Notes: generated from the letters alone by a model not told the origin. A stretch of DNA of 64,000 nucleotides from Clitoria ternatea (GCA_037962975.1 CM075669.1:108206501-108270500), one strand, 5' to 3'. Shown: positions 33,801-46,270, numbered from the stretch's first letter. A program made the numbers and translations.

Positions 33801-36682
33801 TTCAATAATTATTCATTAGGCTTTACAAGGCTTCTAATAAACTCTTCTCATCATTATAATTACTTATAACACTTTCCTTTTAGTAGGCAACAAGTCTTTC
33901 ACTACTAACCATTTAATTAATTAGTTCTTCATCCATTAAAATACATAACTTATTTGATAATAGTTTTAATTGCTAATTAAATCATTACAAATCTTTATAA
34001 ACATTTATTATTCACCAAACACATGATTCATATGCAATACCCCTTAAAATACCAAGTCTTTTCTTCTTAAATAATTACTTAATCCCTTCCAACACTAATT
34101 AGATCCCCTAAATGTTATTTTCACCAAAGACACTAACTTTCATACTTTTTCTTAACCTCCAACATCATATTTATTTCTTTCATTAAATACTAACTCTTTA
34201 TTCATTCAACTACAATTATCCCCAACCATGAGTAATGGTTATACCACTTCCAACAACTTATTTTAAGCATCAATATGATGTTTAAGGTGAAAGGCACCTT
34301 TTACTCTAAAATCTTAACTTAGTTCCTTAAATGAATCAACATACCCAAAATCACTAACCACCTTCAATAGCATTTTCTAAATTCAATAATTATTCTCTCA
34401 GGTTCTAATATGTTTTCAACAAGGTTTTATAATCTAGTAACAAACTTTATTTCTCATCAATCCATTATGCTCTTCATTTAGTTCACCACATATTCTACTC
34501 TTTTTCAACCAATAATTATTCAACATCCATTCTAAATACTAAGTCACATCCAACAATAAATTCCAAGCCCACTAGCAAGGTCAGTTCATTCATAAAGCCA
34601 TTTATACCTCTTTGTCACTATTTCCTACCTTAAAGTAATTTTAAAGCTTACTAACAACTCTATACCTCCTACCAACACCAAACCAATTTTGGAACATTAC
34701 CCAAAATCTCATAATTGCTTTAAAATCATCTATAAACCATTTCAATACTAAAATAAAAATTTTCCTTTAAATTAAAGTAATCTCCCAAATTCTAAACCTT
34801 GCATTTAATGTCAACCAACATCAAGTCACTTCCTTCAACAACATTTAATTTAATTCCAACAATCAATTCACATCAATTTCAAGCTCTTAAAAATTATTCT
34901 AGCAACAAACAACAATTCCCCAATGGTCTCCTAACCTAGGGTTTAGAGTTCCATATGCAATTCCCTAAATTTTCCAACACTAACAACATAATTTTCTAAC
35001 ACTTTATGCTACTAATTTAAATCTCATCAATGATCCTTAAACTTACCCTAAGTGTAGCCTTAAACCCCTAAATCAAGAGAGCAAAAAGGAAGTGGAGAGG
35101 AGAGGCCCAAACTTCCAATGCACCACCAAGCTTCTCAAAAGTGTAAATGGAGCTTCCTTGTCCCTAAAATTTTGTCAATCCAAGCAAATATCCGGTTTTA
35201 ATATGGAATGGAGGAGAAGGAAGAACACGAGTGGAAGAGGAAAAGATAAGGAAAAGGTGAAGCTTTGAGGGTCCAAGATGTTTACCTAAGCCTTTTCTTC
35301 AAGAAATTTCACAAAGCCTTCATGGGAGAAACATCCATTGCCACGGTCATAGAGAAGAGAAGAAGAAGAGGATTTTTGGTTTTTGAGGTAGAAGAAAAGC
35401 TGGACAAAATTTTGGGAGAAGGAAAAAAGAGAGGGAGTGTTTTGGCTTTTTAGGTGAAATTACAACCATGCCCCTCATTTAAAAGTTTTGGCTCCAAGGC
35501 CTTTTTTTTGGCAATTTCATATCCTTAGGCTTTGACTACTGATGGGAATAGCCCAATACATGCTAAAAGGCTAGCCCATTTGAATGGAGGAAATTTGTCA
35601 TGTTTTGTCTAAAACGTGAAGTGTTTTGGCCACCTGGAGCCTTTTTTTGCCTAATTAATTATCTATAAATTTTTTTGGGTTTATTTTTACGCTTAACATA
35701 AATATTTTAGTAATTTCTAATACTTGACATTTATTTTTAAATTAGCTCATTTAAAGAAAAATTCGTGACCAAACATTGTCCAACGTTAAGACGACATCAA
35801 TAAATTCTGAATAATTCACGATAAATCCAACAAATGCCCAAATTAATTTAACTTTATTGTTGGGGCATAAATATTCATCTCTAATGATTATTTAATGTAT
35901 CTCTACACATTTAGCTCGCCTCTACGTTGTACCGTACATGTTTCGTCAATTAAATGATGACAATAATTACTGAATTAATCGTATTAACAAAAGGGGTTCC
36001 CAATTAGTTTTCTCCGTATAATTGAGACATCAAATAATTATTTCCTATAATTATTCTATTTATTTCCTCGAATTGATTAATTCTATGTCAAATTTGGGAT
36101 GTTACAAAAATAATAAACAACAAAAAAGGCTAATAAATTAAAGCATTTAAAAAAGAAAAAATAAACAACAAAAACGGGCTAATAAATTAGAGCATGAAAA
36201 TGAAAACAATAAACAAAACAAAAAAACTTACCTTCTTTTTCGAGTCAAAGAGAAAATTTTAAAATTGCCTCCGGATTCGATGATGTCTCATGTTTTTTCT
36301 AAACTGAGACTCCCATAAAAAAAAACCAAATCTTTTCTAATGTGAAAGATCGGTCAAAGCTGCAACCATAGAGTATATTAAGAAATGCTCTATGTCCACC
36401 CTTCCCCCAAGTGTTACAAGATGTTGTTTATATAGTAATATAACAAGCATGCCCCCATAAGAGTATTCAATGTGTGACTAAAAAAATCTAGCAATTTAGA
36501 TTTTAGCAACTCCTAATTCAATGTGGGATTAAATCTAATCTACTTTTATCATCTCTTTTCTTTCTTTTCTTCCCTCTTCTTTTTTCTTTTCTTTCTTCTT
36601 TTTTTCATTTGTTTTTACATTTTTTATTTTCCTTTTTGTTTTTCTTCTTTTTCTTTACCTGGACAAAAAGGGGGTGTTCACA
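30814..36682 (-). repeat. Ogre A 5' LTR, interrupted by a solo LTR
   Basis: On the minus strand it starts TGTGAACACCCCC at 36682 and ends CGCGACA at 30814. Without the nested solo LTR (31681-36106) it is about 1.44 kb, shorter than the 2.04-kb LTRs of Ogre B. Two GACGTC/GACGTT-type 32-bp repeats remain near 31153-31186 and 31455-31486. The TGAATCGATTCA array is not recognisable. The flank after 36682 is CATTT; the other end is lost, so no duplication can be checked. Confidence 0.75.
31681..36106 (-). mobile_element. Solo LTR of a TGTAACATCCC-type gypsy family, 4.4 kb
   Basis: On the minus strand it begins TGTAACATCCCAAATTTGAC at 36106 and ends at 31681 (GGCGCCATA). Flanks are AAAAC (31676-31680) and AAAAT (36107-36111), a 5-bp duplication with one mismatch. 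It resembles the 44680-49686 LTR: the same CATATCTTCATATATAGG-type segment near its end, GCATATGCAATGGGTCC versus GCATATGCAACGGATCC, and CGCAAGG words near 33060. It has no internal genes. The ORFs inside (for example 35265-35453) are not supported. Confidence 0.75.
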
Positions 36683-37115
36683 CATTTTCCTTTAAAAACT
36701 AAATCTTACATCAGATTGATTTTTTTCAAATAGGTCTGGACAAAATTAGGTAGCAACAATTACTTTGCAAAGGTGGTGCAAATACCTACAATATATAAAA
36801 AAGTAATTTTTGAAGATTGTTATATCTATATTTTCATTAGCAATAAAATTAATTAAAATTAATCTCACATCAACCATATTTGGAGCACTAATATATTTAG
36901 CATGTTTTTCCCTATAAGAATTTCCAATATATCATTGTGTAACAAAGAATGGGATTAAAGTTTCCTTGCTCACGGCCTCAGCATCTAGGAGCAATTGTAT
37001 AGTCTTTTGACGAAGATTCATTGTTACAAAACACAACTTTCCAATAGGACCATTGTACTTTTCAAGCTCTAATCAAGGTTTCTTTTTGGAACCTCTTTGC
37101 CTTCACCAACATTAT
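36683..37115. other. Unassigned AT-rich stretch
   Basis: No coding sequence or repeat that I recognise between the Ogre A LTR start and the CACTA fragment. Confidence 0.4.
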
Positions 37116-37780
37116 TTTAATAAACCATAATTAAAAGATAACATCAGCTGATATAACCTCAACAAGATTGTTTGGCCACAGAATAAAGTGTTTCAAGACT
37201 TGCCACATTGTATAAACCTTATCTTTCAGAATAGGTAGTGCAATATCTGTTACTTCAATCTTTTCAATCGATATTGTCACTTGTCCACCACTTATTTTCT
37301 TATGGTGGATGGTATAGCCAAAGTTGTAAATGTTGCCTATTGCCATTAAATGGTAAGGATCATCAACATAAAGCCTACATAAATTTGGAAGTTAGTGTAC
37401 AACATCATCACTGGGTAACTCACCAGCAGCGCAACTCCCTTTTATGCTCAAGAGTATAGGATGTGAAAAGGTATGTGGTGGTTGTTCAAGGTTTTGTTGA
37501 GAATTTTGCTTACGAGCTAGCTCTTGGAGAATGTCTTTTTTAAGCTCTTCTCTAAGCTCCAATGTGGGATCTTCCTTGAATTGCTTGTCATCCCTTATCA
37601 TAGTTCCTTGTTGTCTTGAATGTCAAAAATATTGCTTTATGCCAACCCTTCGTTTAGCTGCTTTAACGCAGCCACTATCCCTGGTTGCCCTAAAGCAGTA
37701 GTCAAAATGTCTTTTCATCTGAATGACACAAACTGCCCATGTGAGCTTTTTTCCACCAAGGAATTCTATAACATATAACA
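37116..37780 (-). pseudogene. CACTA (En/Spm) element protein fragment
   Basis: Minus-strand pieces 37601-37392 and 37346-37131 are in one frame with a single stop between them. They read DPTLELREELKKDILQELAR, then (after the stop) LCRLYVDDPYHLMAIGNIYN, YTIHHKKISGGQVTISIEK and VLKHFILWPNNLVEVIS. This pattern (a coiled Gln/Glu segment, then a 'G.VY.LG.TIHN..I..GQVRV' domain ending in 'FI.WP..LV') is one I know from the second protein of plant CACTA transposons. Upstream sequence to about 37780 (LTWAVCVIQMKRHFDY) fits in shifted frames. No CACTA ends were found nearby. Confidence 0.6.
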
Positions 37781-38150
37781 AAAATCATTACGCCTAAATT
37801 TTACTTCTTATTTTGTGTACTTTTACATTGACAATATTAATTTAAAGTACTTAAAATCATCGTAGCAACAACACGAGTCTCCTTTAATAGGATATTTAGA
37901 TTGTAAGCATTTCGATATTGAAAATCTTGTTTCTTCCTTAAATTCAAGCTTGTAAATGACATTATTTTGTATAGCAATGAAATTAGCTTGAATGCTTTAT
38001 TAGTATGATGTTCTTTGAATATTTAATGACTTGAAATCCTAGGATGGTGGTTGATACACTAGGATTATTGGGGTGAACTTATGATCATTTTGTATCACCA
38101 CATGAAGGATAATAATGATTTTAATAGATATAATCTTTGATGATGCATGT
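37781..38150. other. Unassigned AT-rich stretch
   Basis: Nothing recognisable. The start of the following LTR fragment could not be found in it. Confidence 0.35.
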
Positions 38151-39365
38151 TGCATAATGTGCATGTTGGTGTTGTTGAAATGTATACACATTGGGAAATG
38201 GATAGGCCATATTCCTAAATAAAGATTAATGCCTCAAATAGAGGTTGCCTATAACTGGTATTGCTCATATGTGACTTAGGTGTAATGTTGGTCGTGGCCA
38301 AAAGGGCATAGATTGTAATTTGGCATGCTTGGTTGGGCCAAAAAGCCCTTAAATTGCCATTTATGTATGGATTGATTTAGTGTCTAAATTATGGTGTGTG
38401 GCTTGTTGGAACGAGTCTTAAATGGGCATTTAAATGTATGTCAAGTATTGGATTGGGTCAATGTTGCATGAAACAAGTGTTGGCATATTGTGTTCTATGA
38501 ATTATATAAATTGGTATGCATTTTTTGATAAATTCGCTCAACCAAGTGGAATCTCACTCAAGCAAAATTGGCCTCTTATCAATGTTATGGTCTCTAAACC
38601 AATTTTGCTCAAATGAGTAGATCACTGAAGCAAGTAGATCGCTCAAGCAATTTATGGTGGTTTCACTCAAGCGAGAAGGACCTCGCTCAAGGGGATTCTT
38701 ATAATTTGATTCTGTGTGATTTTTGCTCAAGCGAGACAGGCTCGCTCAAGTGATTTATTAAAGAATTGATTCTGCTTCATTTTCGCTCAAGTGGACTAGG
38801 TCTCGCTCGAGCAAATTCTCAAGGAAATGATTCTGTCTCTTTTTCGCTCAAGCGAGTGTGGTCTCGCTTAAGCGAATTAATTGAAAATAGACACTAGACA
38901 TTTTTTGCTCAAGCAGATGTGGCCGGCTCAAGCGAAAGTACTGGGTCTAATACTTTGATGTTTCTCGCTCAGGAAACTTTGAGCTCGCCCAAGCGAATGC
39001 GTCTGATTTTGCTCAAGCGAATGGTGCTTCGCTTAAGCGAATTGACCATGTTTGAGTTTCTTCTTCCCTTGCTTGATTTTCTTGGACCTTTTCTCATATC
39101 TTCATATATGGGACTAGGCGTATGCCCTGTACACATAATTTTTATTCCGCTTTAAACTTGATTATCTTGTATACACTTTGGGATGAATAATTTACTGATC
39201 TAGTTTATGGCATTCTTAAATCTCAATCTTCGGTTTTCCAAGGCTCAGGTCCATGGTTAATGACTGAAAGTTCAGGCTTCTTAAACATGAAAAATTTTCC
39301 TGTGTTTTATTGATTTAATTACGATGATTATATTACGATTCGAGCCTGAAGAATCGGGGTCTGAC
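38151..39365 (+). mobile_element. 3' part of an LTR related to the TGTAAC family
   Basis: The right end ACGATTCGAGCCTGAAGAATC GGGGTCTGACA corresponds to the end of the 44680-49686 LTR read on the minus strand (GGGATTCGAG...ATCCGGGGTGTTATA). About 260 bp before the end both have CTTTTCTCATATC, TTCATATATGGGACTAGGCG or its equivalent, and TGCCC.GTACAC. The left limit is arbitrary because no TG start was found. It carries the CTCGCTCAAGCGA array. ORFs at 38434 and 38919 are not supported. Confidence 0.55.
38600..39045. repeat. TCGCTCAAGCGA palindrome array
   Basis: More than ten words of the kind TCGCTCAAGCGA, TCGCTTAAGCGA and CTCGCTCAAG in about 450 bp, roughly in pairs 15-25 bp apart (for example TTTTCGCTCAAGCGAGTGTG and CTCGCTTAAGCGAATT near 38840-38880). 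The core AAGCGA/TCGCTT is self-complementary. The spacers are not conserved. Confidence 0.8.
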
Positions 39366-41699
39366 ACTTGTTGCATCAAAAGATTCTGATTTATTGGTCC
39401 ATATGTCTAAAAATTATTGAATCAGACTCTTTTGGATAAAGTCTAGAATCAGACTTTTGTTCTGATGAACTCCCCCTTTCTTTTGTAACCTATGTACTTT
39501 AGTATATGTTTCCTAAAACGCTTAATTTAAACAGGTTAGATTACACATGGGAAGACTTCATTTAAATTAAATATTTGGATGTGTGTTATCAACAAATCTT
39601 GGGGTCTGGTTATATTAACGCAACTTGGAGTCTGGTCAATGGTTAATACCAATTTATTTTCTCAAACCAGACTTGGTTTCAACAAGAGGGAAGAGAGCTT
39701 AAAGAGAAAGAAAGTAAAGTAAATTGGTGAAATGAATTGAATGCTTTATCAAAAGTAAAATGAAAGGTAGGTACATTCTGTTATTTATACAAGGAGAGCT
39801 AGTAACTAATCCCTAACTAACTCCTTGAGAAATGTCTAATTATTTAACTACACTAATATAACTATCATCTTCTTCCTTATCTCCTTATCATATCAGAATT
39901 TTGTGATGTCTTTATCTTGCTAATCATCTTCGTCATACCTTATGAGATCTTTGCCCTTCACAAAGGATCGTAAAGGTTTCTATAAGAGAAGGTCATTTTT
40001 CCTCTTTTCCATTTTCTGATTTGTTATTATGTATGGGATTAGAATTAATAGATCTTTTTCCTTTCTAAGAATTAGAATTGTGCACTGGGTGTATCATGTG
40101 TGGGAATTAAGGATTTGGGTATGGATTTGGAAATTAGGAATTAGGGTTGATCCTGTAAAATTGATGTTATAATGTGAAAAGTTAAGGAATTTGGTCATCA
40201 TATATATTATATTGATGCTGGTTAAGGTATTGATTATGCTAAGGTGAGATGCTAAATAACTTCTTCATCTGTTTATGATTTGTAGAGTGTAATGAAATCG
40301 TCACTCCTCATATTTGTTTAGAAGCCCACAATTAATTCCATAGTTACTTTGATGATTATGTATGTCTCCCCTAGATATAAAATAATGGAAAGCACTATTT
40401 AATGTAAACTAAATATTTTTCCTACAAATTATTGATCAAAATAGTTTAGAGAAAGTAAGGTCAATCAAGGGTCCTGTTATCTTCTATTGTTGTGTGGTTT
40501 GGTAAAGTCAAGCTTATAGACAACATGGAAACCAACTTGTAAATGAATATTCAAATTTGATCTAACCTTGTATTCCATCTTAGGCATGAATTGCATGGTT
40601 AGTAGTTCTTATAATTAATAAGGTGTAGGCCATAACAAATATTTTTATGATTACGTTTAGGCATATATTACCATGTTATAAAATTTTAAGAGAGCTACTA
40701 CCAATACCATTTGGTAGGAATTCATGATCTTTTCCCTTTGATTAGGCAAAGAATTCTTACATGGATTATTTATAAGAGTTCAACTACTTGTTGAATAAGT
40801 GCAACACCGACACAAGGCGCAAGGTTTGTTTTATATGTAAAAACTTGTGTAACTACTGAAATACTTGAGGCTAGACTAGGACAATCTATTAGAAAGATAA
40901 TCTAATAACTTTTCTGATGAATCAACTAAGCTTGAGGATTTTTTAGTTTGAATATCTTATTTTTTTTGCCCTTTTCCACCTTTACTTCAAATTGTATTGG
41001 GCAGCTCTTAAATGTGTGCTTTGTTGTACAAGTATATTTATCTTCGCGGTTAAACAATGGGACCATTGACACTAACGTATATTGTAATTGATATTGTTTA
41101 TGATTAAAACAAAGGAACTAGCAAAATAAGTTTTTCTACATGTGTGTGGTAGCTGACGTGCCATTAAAAAATATTTTTTAAAACAAAATTTACACATGTT
41201 AATGTTGATATGGCAAACCATTAGTCATCTTAATACTTAATTGGCAGAAGTTAATGACAAGAGCCTGAAACTAACCAATATTTTTGAAGGGTCATATTCT
41301 AAAAAAATTCTAAAGGAAATAATCCTAGTTGTGAATTTTTTTATAGGCTAATTTTATTTTTAAGCCTACTGAAAAATATTTAATATTGACAAAGACAAAA
41401 CACTATATAAAGTTTACGTATCCACAATATAGTTATAATAACTTAAGAGTTTGCAAATTGTGTATTTAGGTATATCTACATGTCCATATTGTAGTGCATC
41501 CTTGATGAAATGACTAACATATACAATACTCACAATCAATTCCATTTCCTTAATTCAACAGAGTTATGGAAACAAGTTACTCGACACGACCCGCATTAGC
41601 TAATATGCATATAAGTTCACAAATTCAGTTCTAGAAAAAAAAAGTAAATTCAATTAAGCATATAAAGTCATAATCTAAATTCAATAATCAAAATGAATA
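39366..41699. other. Unassigned AT-rich region
   Basis: No coding region, RNA gene or clear repeat was recognised in 2.3 kb. Short pieces such as the AAACCAGACTTGGTTTC segment near 39655 look like decayed transposon ends, but no partner was found. Confidence 0.4.
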
Positions 41700-41937
41700 A
41701 GAAAATTAGAAGAATTCAAATAGAATCCATGTTTCTTGGGATTGGTTTGGATGGTAACCTAATAGTCATAATTGTTGTTGTATACAAATATATTAGATCA
41801 TTTCATGGTTTGGTCAGAGTCCTAAGCCTTTTAGAATGTTAGATTATTAATTATTGAAGCCAATTTTTTTAAGAATTATGGAGACAGGGTGACAAGTATG
41901 AAAATTAGAGATTGGGTTCATATGTTTTTAAAAGAAA
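41700..41937 (+). pseudogene. LINE ORF2 fragment 1 (end of endonuclease and linker)
   Basis: The plus-strand reading WFGQSPKPFRMLDY (about 41805-41850) matches the 'DWGPKPFRF...W' segment that follows the endonuclease of plant L1-type LINEs. It runs, with stops, into GSYVF..LKE directly at the MULE-like insertion. The LINE reading resumes at 43416 with LKEKLKLTNKIMVWKRSFG. Heavily decayed; the left end is not defined. Confidence 0.5.
41929..41937 (+). repeat. Target duplication of MULE-like element, left
   Basis: TAAAAGAAA here and TGAAAGAAA at 43417-43425, nine bases with one mismatch. Both copies encode the Lys-Glu of the LINE segment LKE(K). Nine-base duplications are usual for Mutator-like elements. 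Confidence 0.5.
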
Positions 41938-43416
41938 TGGAGTAAATACATTAGTTCATCTCTGACATTGTCACAATCATGTTAATATCAATAGGTTCTT
42001 AAACATAAAAAATTAACTTATGGCCTCTCACTTATTTATTTTAGTGGGTTAATATGTCCCTTATTGTTAATCAAGTGACAAAGCCATTTAAGTTCAATCA
42101 ATATGTTATGTTAGTGTACATCTGTCCTTGCATTAGGGTGATCACATCGCTACTAAAATGCTAACATTTTGCTGACTATGTTTAAGGGTAAAATTTTTAA
42201 CCCTTAAATTTGTAATTTTACTTCATCCTCTTCCACTTCTTTTCTTTCCCCAACTATAACATTATCAAGTCCATAAATTTAACTTTAAAGATATTTTTCA
42301 ATTCTATTTTTATTAATCTTGTAACAACTATTGTCTCTAATTCATGAGGTTTTCATCAGCAAAATAGGTTTTTTTGGATATTGTTGACTACTTTTATTAC
42401 TATTTCATTAGAATTTTTATATGTTACGATGTCCATGTGTTTGAATTAAGTGTAGTTGTATTGGATAAGTGTATTTTTTTGTTGTAAATAAGTTGTTTTT
42501 CTTGTTACTAGTTTAATTATGACTAATTATTTTAATGTTGTAGGAAATAGTTATATGCAATGTTCTTTATCAGGGTTTGGTGTTAACATGTCAAGTTCAA
42601 GAGAACTTTTTAGGTTTGCATTATTTTTCCTTTTAACACGTTTCTGAATAGATGGAGCTTATTGAGTAGGCTAATATTGTTAAGACTGCAACTTTTAAAA
42701 ACATGGCTTCGTATGATCCTTCTTTGATATTATATTAAAGCTGGTGAGTTTGGTTTTGTTATTTCAGGTTATGTATTTCCTAGTTACTTGTGCAAGTTTT
42801 CATTCCCTTGATATGTGAATTATATGAACATGAAATTTCATAGGAAATATTTGTGGTTGTTTCTTGTTGAAATTTTGCATTGATAAATATTTGAGTGCAC
42901 CTAATTCCAACTTGATTTTAGCTTCCAAGAAAAGAAATATCTACTTGAGAGAAGGACTTGGTGTTAGTGCATTTTAGAGGATTTATGGTTGAAGCAAGAG
43001 AAATGGTAGCTCCCTTCCTAATTAGATTATTTTGAATTACTCTATTCAACAAAGGTCTTAATTTTGGTAGCAGCTTTACCGATAATAGCTTACATTCCAA
43101 TGTTGGGGATAAAACCACATAGAAGATGGTAGAAGAAAGGGGGATGAAATGAAATTATGGATTTGGGAGTTAATTTTTTAAAAAAAGTTTACCCTTAAAT
43201 ATGGTTAACAAAACGCCAATATTTTAGTGTTTGTATGACGATTCTTTATGGTATGACAAATGTAGGCTAAACTTAATATCTTCATCATGGATTTAACATT
43301 GGGGGACTTATTAACTTGATGAAGTAAATAAGTGAAAGACCATAAGCTAGTTATGTTGTCTAAGGACCTATCAATCTTGATGGCGACAATGTTGGGGATA
43401 AACTAATTTGTTTACT
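41938..43416. mobile_element. MULE-like element with long terminal inverted repeats, non-autonomous
   Basis: The left ~320 bp (41941-42260) and right ~310 bp (43105-43416) are inverted copies. Left AGTAAATACATTAGTTCATC pairs with right (reverse complement) AGTAAACAAATTAGTTTATC. Further in, TTAACTTATGGCCTCTCACT pairs with CTAGCTTATGGTCTTTCACT, and TGTTTAAGGGTAAAATTTTT pairs with TATTTAAGGGTAAACTTTTT. Length is 1.48 kb, with no transposase. The middle (42260-43105) has no recognised gene. Long inverted repeats and a 9-bp duplication fit a Mutator-like element. Confidence 0.75.
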
Positions 43417-43790
43417 TGAAAGAAAAATTGAAGTTGACAAATAAAATAATGGTTTGGAAGAGGAGTTTCGGTTTATTAAAAATAAATTAATTATGTAAAA
43501 AATATTAATTCAAAGGAGGAAAGAATGATGGAAGAGATGAGGTAATAAAAAGAAGTGAATGGTTTGAAAATTTATGAAAATGATCTAATATAGAAGACTC
43601 TTTGTTGTTTTAGAAGGCAAGGTCCAAGTGGATGAAAGAAGAAAACTCCAATGTAAAATTCTTTCATGCTTTTGATAAATAAGAGATGAAGGCAGAATTC
43701 TATCAATGGGTTACTTGTGGGGGTGAGAAAATAAGCAAAGGAGGTCATTGACAACAAGGTTTACACCATGACTAAATTGTAAGAGGTTGT
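43417..43790 (+). pseudogene. LINE ORF2 fragment 2 (before the RT domain)
   Basis: Readings LKEKLKLTNKIMVWKRSFGL (43416 on) and KARSKWMKEENSNVKFFHAF (about 43615-43675) match the 'LKEKLK.LK..L..WNKEVFG' and 'QKSR.KWLKEGD.NTKFFH' segments of plant L1-type ORF2. Frames shift between them. The reading stops at the Athila-like insertion near 43790, before the RT core. Confidence 0.6.
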
Positions 43791-44674
43791 TAACCCGGTG
43801 ATAGCGTCTCAACAGTTCGTTTCCACCACCGGGTTGTTAATTGGCAAGCGCACCAATCATTTGTAGTTTTCAAAATTTAGATATCGTTCCACTTGGATTG
43901 AAAGTCCAATATCAACAGTAATTTTCTATTTACTATGATAAATGTGAAGAAAGTTATAGACAAAAGAATGATTTATATACAATTTATACAATATTCACAG
44001 GATAGCATGATTGAGTGGTTCATAAGATAAAAAGAAAATAAAATCTATCTAAAAAGTTGAGTTGCAATCTAAAATAGGTAAGATACTTGAGATAAATACT
44101 GATAAGCAAATTATGTTGGAAATTGGATCCCTAATCTAGAATAACAATGAGGAACTCAAGACATGCATATTTAATCATTAAGTTTCATGTCATTGCAGCT
44201 TAAAATCATTATAACCAATCCCTCGTGATATAAATTCTAAGAATTCACCGTAAAGTTTGATCCCTCGTGAGCTTTCTCAGTAAAAACTTGCTTTAAGAAT
44301 TGGCCTTATGGCAACAATGGTTAACAACCCCTATAGAATTGAGATACCAAGGGTTTTCCAACTTTTACTTTCGTCAAAACAAGTTTCAATACGGCATGAA
44401 TAATCATTCTCCCGTTTGACATTCATACTAATAAAACAAGTTTCAATACACATGAAAATCATTCTCCCGTTTGACGTTCATATTAATAAAAGGTTGAAAT
44501 ACTAACATGGATTTGAATCATAAACATGCAGAGGTCGAATTCACAACATTATACTCAATAGATTAGTTCACCAATTCCAACATAAATAAATTAGTTACAC
44601 ATGGTGAAAGTAAAAACAACACTTACAGAGTTTGACATTACGAAGACGATGGGAACTTCATAATACAACAATCA

Positions 44675-44679
44675 CAATA
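44675..44679 (+). repeat. Target duplication CAATA, left
   Basis: CAATA at 44675-44679 and again at 49687-49691 on the other side of the solo LTR; exact. Confidence 0.8.
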
Positions 44680-45044
44680 TATAACACCCCGGATTTTCTG
44701 TACTCGAATCCCGATGTGATCGTCATAATTAATGAAAATGCGAATAAATTTTTCGCGTTTGAAAATATTTCCAAGACTTCACCATGATCACATCAAGACC
44801 CAAATCACAGAAAACCCAAGAGTGAGATTAAATAACCCTAAGCTGGATCGATAGATAAATTGCCCGTAACGGTATACGAAAATAATAGTGTTTACAGCGG
44901 AAGAATGTGTATACCGGGCACACGCCTAGTCCCATATATGACGATATGAGAAAAGGCTCGGCAAAGCATGCAATGGCATGTCGTAAACCTAATAGACAAC
45001 CATCATCATTTTACATAATTACATAAGCATGCAATGCCTAAGAT

Positions 45045-45080
45045 ATAATTATATATATATATATATATATACATATACAT
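45045..45080. repeat. (TA)n microsatellite
   Basis: About 16 TA units with a short ACATATACAT tail. It produces a spurious Tyr-Ile-rich ORF at 45029-45253. Confidence 0.9.
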
Positions 45081-45679
45081 TCGGGAATCTTCTCCTGATT
45101 ATCTCAATCATCAATGAACATCTTTCAATTTCAATCTTTCTAATATACAACAAATTATCTCTTACATTCTACATATATATTCACCATCCACAAATTCAAG
45201 AGTTATCTTATACATACTCAAAATCTCTAAATCATCTTCATTCTCATAATTAATTCATTCATTACACAAGAACTCATAAATGATGCCGGCCAAGGCACTT
45301 CCTCTACCACTATTTACCTTCACCCAAGCTTTAATTAAAATTCAAACTCATCCCATGGCAACCTGCATCACAAGGCTAAAAAGGAGACCACATGGGAGAG
45401 TGAGTTATACATTCAAAATGACGAATAATATATATATATTGTGATCATGTGTATATGCATACAAACGTCATGTGTGCTTTGCTATCAAACATCAAATTAT
45501 GATTCATTCATTATCTCATTATCACAATAGGCATACAAGCCTCATGAATCGCAATTCATATCATAAATAAGCACAACATATACACAATCACAAACACCAT
45601 CGCTTTGCCACTTATCAACAAGGGCATTCATAATCATTACCATCATTAATTCATTAAGGTTTCACTCAAATACCTCCTC

Positions 45680-46270
45680 GCAAGGGGTTTCTCATCACTC
45701 GTGGTCATCCCATTTCAAATGCCATGGTCTTAAAGCTAATGCATATGTCAACTGTTTAATACATATGCAACGGATCCGATTTCATATCACGGGTGATCGC
45801 AACCACCATAATCAATCATTCATAAATATTGGTTTCCCGCCTCGCAAGGGGTACTCCCTATAGCAGCCTCGCAAGGTGCTTCTCGTGATCGCAACCACGT
45901 TCAACAATTCTCATAGGTTTCCCTCCTCGCAAGGGGTACTCCCGCCTCATGATCGCAACCATGGGCATCATAGGTGCTCGCAAGCCCTTTTTCATATCAA
46001 ATACCAAGTGATCGCAACCACTGGCTCATCATCATACAATGGTCCCCGCAGGGCCTTTTATTTTTCACAATCAGGTGATCGCAACCACCGGCTCAATCTC
46101 ATATCATCATCAAGTTGGTTTCCCGCCTCGCAAGGGGTACTCCCTTCATAGAATCCCGCAGGATCTTTCATCACTGTGATCGCAACCACAAAGTATCAAT
46201 GCTATGCCATGCCATGAATGCAAATGCAATAATGCATATGCCCATCAACAACCTCGCAAGGATATCTCAC
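45680..46270. repeat. Interspersed GTGATCGCAACCAC and CCTCGCAAGGGG words in the solo LTR
   Basis: GTGATCGCAACCAC occurs at 45793-45806 and 45885-45898, with further copies or one-base variants near 45948, 46007, 46075 and 46177. CCTCGCAAGGGGTACTCCC and shorter forms alternate with it (about 45837, 45926, 46126, 46250). A weaker version (CCCACGCAAGGTTTC, CCGCAACCACGCATAG) is in the related LTR near 33055-33135. Confidence 0.75.

Larger units (their letters stand above)
2660..36682 (-). mobile_element. Ogre A: decayed minus-strand Ogre-type Ty3/gypsy element, interrupted by two insertions
   Basis: Read on the minus strand from 36682 to the left: 5' LTR, mutated primer site, ORF1, gag, (Ogre B insertion), zinc-knuckle part of gag, protease, G-patch-like segment, intron, reverse transcriptase, RNase H, second RNase H, integrase, then a 3' region with tandem repeats. 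Every part has a recognisable partner in Ogre B. The gag reading resumes on either side of Ogre B (26800 and 10075), which proves the two parts were once one element. The element's 3' LTR is missing: the 3' region runs into the Athila-like LTR near 2660. Stops, frameshifts and catalytic substitutions occur throughout. Confidence 0.85.

Noticed and set aside
35265..35453. 62-residue ORF with KKRRGF-like basic stretch
   Set aside because: Inside a solo LTR, low complexity, no counterpart in the related LTR.
39366..41699. Possible further LTR or MULE ends in the unassigned stretch
   Set aside because: Words such as AAACCAGACTTGGTTTC look like transposon ends, but no matching second end or target duplication could be found by eye.
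42918..43118. 66-residue minus-strand ORF inside the MULE-like element
   Set aside because: No domain recognised, and it extends into the inverted repeat. Not enough to call a captured gene.
43785..43840. Small hairpin AACCCGGTG...CACCGGGTT as a terminator or recombination site
   Set aside because: Only a nine-base stem in decayed Athila-like internal sequence next to the primer site. No partner copy to show conservation.
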